This document shows, piece by piece, positions 59,216 through 64,000 of a stretch of 64,000 nt of DNA. The translations under genes were made by a program, and so were the position numbers. The number at the start of each line of letters is the position of its first letter. Within the stretch, counting starts at the first letter, position 1. Source of the stretch: Hevea brasiliensis (Eukaryota > Streptophyta > Magnoliopsida > Malpighiales > Euphorbiaceae). Below the pieces are notes generated by a model, which saw only the letters and a program-made list of their open reading frames with translations, made no database searches and was not told the origin of the DNA. Where the stretch lies: the NCBI RefSeq assembly GCF_030052815.1, contig NC_079501.1, positions 41,411,593 to 41,475,592 on the forward strand. The letters run 5' to 3'.

Positions 59216-59583
59216 TTCTCACACCTGTACACTAAGGTTGTCTCATTTACTTATGTATCTGGGTGATCCAAATTTAGTGAAAAATCAAATATTCCTTTTA
59301 CCAAAAGGATTAACATTGCCGTCTAAGCCCTCCTAACTAATTTATAAAGGACACAGAATTAAATCTACTTACCCTTATTAAGGGACGAGGTGGGGTGCCT
59401 AACACCTTCCCCACCCGTTTACGGACCCCGAACTTAGAATCTCTGTTTTGAAGTGGTTTCATTTTTTTAATTTAACTTCTCAAATGGTTTTCTTTAGTTT
59501 CCCTCAAAACTAAGGTGGCGACTCCTCACTTTTTCCCGCTTCGGTGAGTGATCGTCCAGGCGACCGCAAAATCTATTGCGACA

Positions 59584-60875
59584 CTAGTGATGTGGAATTG
59601 AGACAAACCATTATGAAGGAAGCACATGAGTCTCCGTTTGCTATGCACCCTGGTGGAACTAAAATGTACAGAGGGCTGAAAGAACATTACTGGTGGATGG
59701 GTATGAAGAGAGATATAGTTGAATTCGTTTCCAAATGCCTAACTTGTCAGCAAGTAAAGGCAGAACATCAAGTTCCAGCTGGTTTGTTACATCCTTTGTC
59801 AGTACCAGAGTGGAAATGGGAACGGATAACTATGGATTTTGTTACAGGACTTCCAAGGACACAGAGTAGTCATGATGCAGTATGGGTTATAGTTGACAGA
59901 TTGACCAAGTCTGCTCACTTTTTACCAGTTCGGATGGACTATAGCCTGGAAAGATTGGCCAGATTGTACATATATGAGATTGTAAAATTACATGGAGTGC
60001 CAGTATCAATTGTGTCTGACAGAGATCCTAGGTTCACTTCTAGATTCTGGGGTAGTCTTCAGAGAGCCCTAGGAACTAGATTGAACTTCAGCACAGCATT
60101 CCACCCACAGAAAGATGGCCAGTCTGAGAGGGTTATTCAGATATTGGAGGATATGCTACGGGCTTGTGTGATTGAATTTGAAGGTAGTTGGGATACACAC
60201 TTGCCTTTGATTGAGTTTGCTTATAACAACAGCTACCAATCAAGCATTGGGATGCCTCCATATGAAGCTTTGTATGGTAGAAAGTGCAGAACTCCCTTAT
60301 GTTGGGATGAGGTAGGTGAAAGGAAGATGATTGGGCCAGAAATTGTCCAGCAGACAGAGGAAAAGATCAGATTGATCAGAGATAGACTCAAGGCTGCATC
60401 AGAACATCAGAAGTCCTATGTTGATATGAAAAGAAGAGATATTGAGTACGCAGTGGGTGATAAGGTATTCCTCAAAGTTTCTCCTTGGAAGAGGATTATG
60501 AGATTTGGCAGAAAGGGCAAACTGAGTCCTCGTTTCATCGGACCATATGAAGTTCTGGAAAGAGTGGGTCCTTTGGCATATCGATTGGCATCACCTCCAG
60601 AGCTAGCAAGGATACACAGTGTCTTCCATGTGTCCATGTTAAGGAGGTACAGATCTAACCCATCTCATGTACTATCAGTTGAAGAGATTGAAGTAAATCC
60701 AGACCTTTCATATGAGGAAGAACCCATAAAAATTCTGCCATATGAGGTGAAGCAGCTGAGGAACAAACAGATACACCTGGTTAAAGTGCTGTGGAACCAT
60801 CATTCAGGCCAGGAAGCTACTTGGGAACGTGAAGAGGATATGAGAAGACAGCACCCACAACTGTTCAGAGACTAA
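59584..60875 (+). CDS. Tekay-2 integrase with chromodomain-like tail (3' half of split pol)
   Basis: About 430 codons without a break. Resumes pol exactly at the target duplication CTAGT (SDVELRQTIMKEAHESPF). Zinc module H-x4-H ... CLTCQQVKAEHQ; core MDFVTGLPRTQSSHDAVWVI (Asp), VSDRDPRFTSRFW (Asp), DGQSERVIQILEDMLRACV (Glu); GPY/F module KGKLSPRFIGPYEVLERVGP; tail EEPIKILPYEVKQLRNKQIH ... EATWEREEDMRRQHP, the Tekay chromodomain-like region. All three catalytic acids are present. It is cut from its own start by the Ogre element; an open frame runs on in from the Ogre LTR end (Met at 59544), but that join is accidental. Confidence 0.93.
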
Positions 60876-60907
60876 TGCCAGGTAAAATTTCGAGACGAAA
60901 TTTATTT

Positions 60908-60920
60908 TAAGGGGGAGAGA
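60908..60920 (+). other. Tekay-2 polypurine tract
   Basis: AAGGGGGAGAGA, two bases before the 3' LTR. Confidence 0.85.
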
Positions 60921-60922
60921 AT

Positions 60923-63900
60923 TGTAACACCCCAAAGTTCGGTAGTGCGTTCTGCTACTCCGGTGACTAGTGTTGTCCGGACAGCTAGGATGCCTAGAAC
61001 CGTACTTCGATATGAGTGAGGAGACATAAAATAATGAAATGCAAGAAAAGAAAGTACAAGAAAAACAAAGGAAAAATGATAGCAAAGAAATGTGACCAAG
61101 TTAAACGAGCCGGGAAACCTAACGATGGGTGACCGCACCGGGAAGTCACGGCGTGGACCGTTGACTAGCTCTCGGATCATGGAACCACGGAAAATATTTT
61201 TAGGACTTAAATAGACCCTTATTGATGTATAAATATTATTAGAAAGATCAATTATATATTAAATAATTAGTAGAAAGAATAGTGTGAAATCAAAAAACAG
61301 ACAAACCCAGATACCGAAAAATCGAACGTAATCTAACAGGGCATTATGGTCATTTGACATCCGGACGTGTCTTTTGACCTAAATGTCCATTAAAAATAAA
61401 TAGTATTACACTTAGAAAATAAAAGGAAAAATTAATTTAGTGGTCCCTAAAGTAAATAGCTAAAATCAAGGTTAAATGTGGGATTAAGTGAAAGTTAGCT
61501 TAAAATATGATTTAAATTTAGTTAGTGGACCACTAGGGATTTAATTAAACATAAATATGGCTGAAGTAAGTCCACTAACCAGCTGAAATCTCATCTTCCT
61601 CATGTCCTCTCAATATTGCCGAATTGAAGAACACAAAAACCTCCATGGCCGTTTTGGGTAAAGCTTGATCCATCCCCTCATTTCAACCCCAAATCACCTA
61701 GGGTTCTTCATTAAACTTTGTCTACACATCACAAGGAAGATATTGATACCAAATTTGAGAAGTTTGGTGAAGGTTTAGCAAGTTACAATCAAAGGTAAGT
61801 TTACACTTTTGAGAATTCCTTTGTTAAACTTTATGTTCATGTTATGGGGGTTAATTTTGTGAAGGAAATTTTAAAGTTTAAGTAGTTATTGAGATAGCCA
61901 TTTTTGGACAGCCATGGGGTCACGCATTTAGTGATTTATTATGCATATAATTGATGAGAAATAATGTTGATCATGGTGAGTTAGTAACCTAGTGAATTAC
62001 TTCATGTTTATATGGTGATTTATGCACTTCGATGGGAATTGGTAAGTTGGACGGCACTTTGATGTTGAAGAAGGTTTGCGGCAGCTTGGGAACACTTGAG
62101 TAAATGTATATATTGAAGGAAGTGTAGGCAGAATATTGACCTAGAAGGATTGATGATATGTATGTAGATTGATATTGTAAAGTGTATGTAAAATTTGTAA
62201 TGGTTAGGTGTGTATGTAATGGTACTTAGAAATTGTAAATGTGAATTATAATTGGTGTGTTGAGGGTAATGGTAATCTGCCCAAAGTAATGTTGATGTAA
62301 TGTAGAAAATTCTTTTGGTAATGTACCAAAACAGATTGGTAGGTAAGTAAACAAATTGCAAAGGTAAATGTGTGTTTGAAGTGGGGTGTGAAAGGCATAT
62401 TGAGGGCAGTGTACATTTTAGCCTATAACCTTAAATGTGAAATCTCAATTGGTATGAGACCAATTTGAGGTGAAACTAGGCACAAAATGTGCCAACTTTC
62501 ATTGAGAAACCATACCAAAATTCTGCTTGCAAGGTGACCTAAGAAAATGACCAATTCGGATTAGGTGCAATTAGGACCTGAAAAATGACCAATTGGGCAG
62601 CAGTGAGTGTTTAGGCTATAACTCACCCAAACAAAGTCCAATTGACCTGAAATTTTAACCAAGAATAGTTAAGACCCATACCTACAAGTCTTATGAAGAC
62701 ACCAAAGCCCAGAAATGACCATAAGCAAGTCAAAAAGCTTGCACAAGTTCGGGTCCAAAAACTGGCCGAACCAAAGTTGACCAAATTGACCAAAAAAATG
62801 ACCTAATTGATGCCATTTGACCAGCAATAGTGTAATGACCATAACTTGGTCTACTTAACTCGGATTGACCTAAAATTTTGCACCGCGGTCCATAAGACAT
62901 AGATCTAAAAGTTTATAGTTTCGACCGAGACCCGAAAACCGAGGGAACTAGACCGTCCGGCTAGGTCAAACCAGTGTCCCAGAATCCAACAATTTGCATT
63001 AAAATGCACTAAGCAAGGAAGTGACTTTGGTAAAACATACCAAACCTAAAACCCTATCAAATGTGACATATTAACGACACTAAAACCTAATTTACCTAAA
63101 ACGCAACGAGGGTCGGTATATTAGGTGATTAAGTGAATAATTGAGTTCAGTGCATTATTTACCAAACACCATCGATAGAGACAGTTTAATTTAGTACTGA
63201 AACACTTCAAATTGTGTTTCTCAGTTACTATAGACTCAGGGAAAGGGAAGAAAATACTGAGTCCAGACCAGGGAGACAGTCATCAGAGGTTTGTGCACAA
63301 CAACTGTTTCTTTTGAATTATTTTCAATTGAAATAAATATTGACTATTTGTATATTATTGTTTTAAATTGTGGAAATGTGTTTGATGGACACTTATTGAT
63401 TGAAAAATATTGTGAATGGTTTGAAACTGTGAAAAATTGTTTGAATGACATTGATGGATACTTATTGATTTAAAAGCATTGGAAATGGTTTGAAACCACA
63501 GCTATCATGTATATTGATTGTATTCCTCATTAGCTTGTCTAGTGGGACGAATTGAATTCCCTCTCTGGCTGAAGTGTTGAGGTGTGTGCCTGTTGAGGAC
63601 GAATTGGATGAGTACTCATATTTTTGCTAGCTAGCCATGTTATTCCTCATTAGTCATCGACTTTTGGGACGAATTGAATACCTCATCAGCCATCGGCTTT
63701 TGGGACGAATTGAACTATGGATCATGATTAAGCTGTGTGTGATTTATTGATGTGTATTGTGAGATTGTGAAATGGATTTAAACTCTCATTGACATATACT
63801 GTCATTTGAATTCAAACCTGATCTGACTTATGGAAAATTATTGTGATATTGAGAAATGGAATTTAAATTCTTGTTGACAATTATTGGCTTGGATTTAACT

Positions 63901-64000
63901 ATGATTTTAAGTATCCACTATTTACATGATTTATGAATTGTGATTTAAATTTGTTTTTGGTTAATGTTGTGCACCATTGAGACATTGTCTCAGCGATAGC
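60923..64000 (+). mobile_element. Tekay-2 3' LTR, cut by the window edge
   Basis: TGTAACACCCCAAAG..., 3078 bp present of about 3.7 kb. Aligns with 28178-31250 at high identity. Contains no gene. Confidence 0.95.

Larger units (their letters stand above)
35360..59583 (+). mobile_element. Giant Ogre/Tat Ty3/gypsy retrotransposon (24,224 bp), TSD CTAGT
   Basis: Full-length element with TGTCGACACC...TTGCGACA ends and target duplication CTAGT (35355-35359, 59584-59588). LTRs are 5875 and 5921 bp. Order: 5' LTR (with antisense gene), primer site, leader, ORF1, gag, protease + G-patch, RT, RNase H, archaeal-like RNase H, integrase, repeat-rich 3' UTR, polypurine tract, 3' LTR (with antisense gene). 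Size, extra ORF1, double RNase H and a satellite-bearing 3' UTR are known Ogre/Tat traits. Coding is broken by many shifts, some possibly sequence errors. Confidence 0.95.
53663..59583 (+). mobile_element. Ogre/Tat 3' LTR (5921 bp)
   Basis: TGTCGACACC...TTGCGACA. Better preserved than the 5' LTR. Carries the near-intact antisense gene (54317-56172), the 48-bp repeats (about 56605-56830), a sense TATA box (57779-57786), a 115-bp duplication (about 58190-58436) and the 57-bp array (about 58900-59215). An antisense open frame at 56911-57471 is unassigned. Confidence 0.95.
28178..64000 (+). mobile_element. Tekay-2: Tekay/Del chromovirus split by an Ogre/Tat element; runs off the right edge
   Basis: 5' LTR 28178-31852, coding 32041-35354, then the 24.2-kb Ogre insertion, integrase 59584-60875 and 3' LTR from 60923. 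The base before the LTR is the end of TATAA, the presumed target duplication; its partner lies outside the window. It has the same gene order as Tekay-1 but belongs to a different subfamily (LTR 3.7 kb). Confidence 0.94.

Noticed and set aside
59544..59583. Integrase start codon inside the Ogre LTR end
   Set aside because: The open frame runs in by chance from the LTR; true pol sequence begins at the target duplication 59584.
1..64000. A host protein-coding gene or a non-retrotransposon defence system
   Set aside because: Every stretch with convincing coding belongs to gag, pol, ORF1 or the antisense LTR gene of a retroelement; the remaining sequence is LTR or UTR.

Overview
The window is plant nuclear DNA, almost certainly from a eudicot. 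It is a heterochromatic stack of nested LTR retrotransposons. I found no host gene, tRNA, rRNA or CRISPR array. Evidence for a plant: three retrotransposon superfamily branches typical of plant genomes (Ty1/copia, Ty3/gypsy Tekay/Del chromovirus, Ty3/gypsy Ogre/Tat), initiator-Met-type primer sites, 5-bp target duplications and AT-rich long LTRs. I cannot name the species.

Layout, left to right. 1-2659: the 5' leader and 2.2-kb LTR of a minus-strand copia element whose body lies beyond the left edge. 2660-7274: an old Athila-like Ty3/gypsy 3' end and LTR, split by a minus-strand solo copia LTR (5130-7232, TSD TTCAT). 7278-11567: a patchwork of broken pol pieces (copia RT/RNase H, Tekay RT, Tekay LTR, a second copia RNase H). 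11582-26990: the 3' LTR of that second copia family, split by a complete Tekay chromovirus (Tekay-1, 12170-25463, TSD AATCT). The 3' LTR of Tekay-1 is itself split by a solo copia LTR (20781-22885, TSD AGCAT). 26991-28177: two truncated LTR pieces on the minus strand. 28178 to beyond the right edge: a second Tekay element (Tekay-2). Its pol is cut between RNase H and integrase by a 24.2-kb Ogre/Tat element (35360-59583, TSD CTAGT).

The Ogre/Tat element is the most interesting object. It has 5.9-kb LTRs, an extra ORF1 before gag, a protease followed by a G-patch, RT, two RNase H regions (the second of the archaeal-like type seen in Tat), integrase, a set of repeated short GNRA-like hairpins just after pol, and a 1.4-kb satellite-like array of 60/61-bp monomers in its 3' UTR. 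Each LTR also carries an antisense gene of about 1.85 kb with its own TATA box and a small intron that keeps frame. Its product resembles the plant 'putative gypsy type transposon' (Transposase_28) proteins.

All elements are decayed to some degree, but in two different ways. Tekay-1 is broken mainly by in-frame stops of the C-to-T/G-to-A type. The left half of Tekay-2 and both Ogre LTRs differ by small odd indels centred on CAG/CTG, CCGG and CCAGG, which look partly like read or consensus errors at methylated sites. Insertion order can be read from the nesting: Tekay-2 is older than Ogre; the copia LTR is older than Tekay-1, which is older than the solo LTR inside it.
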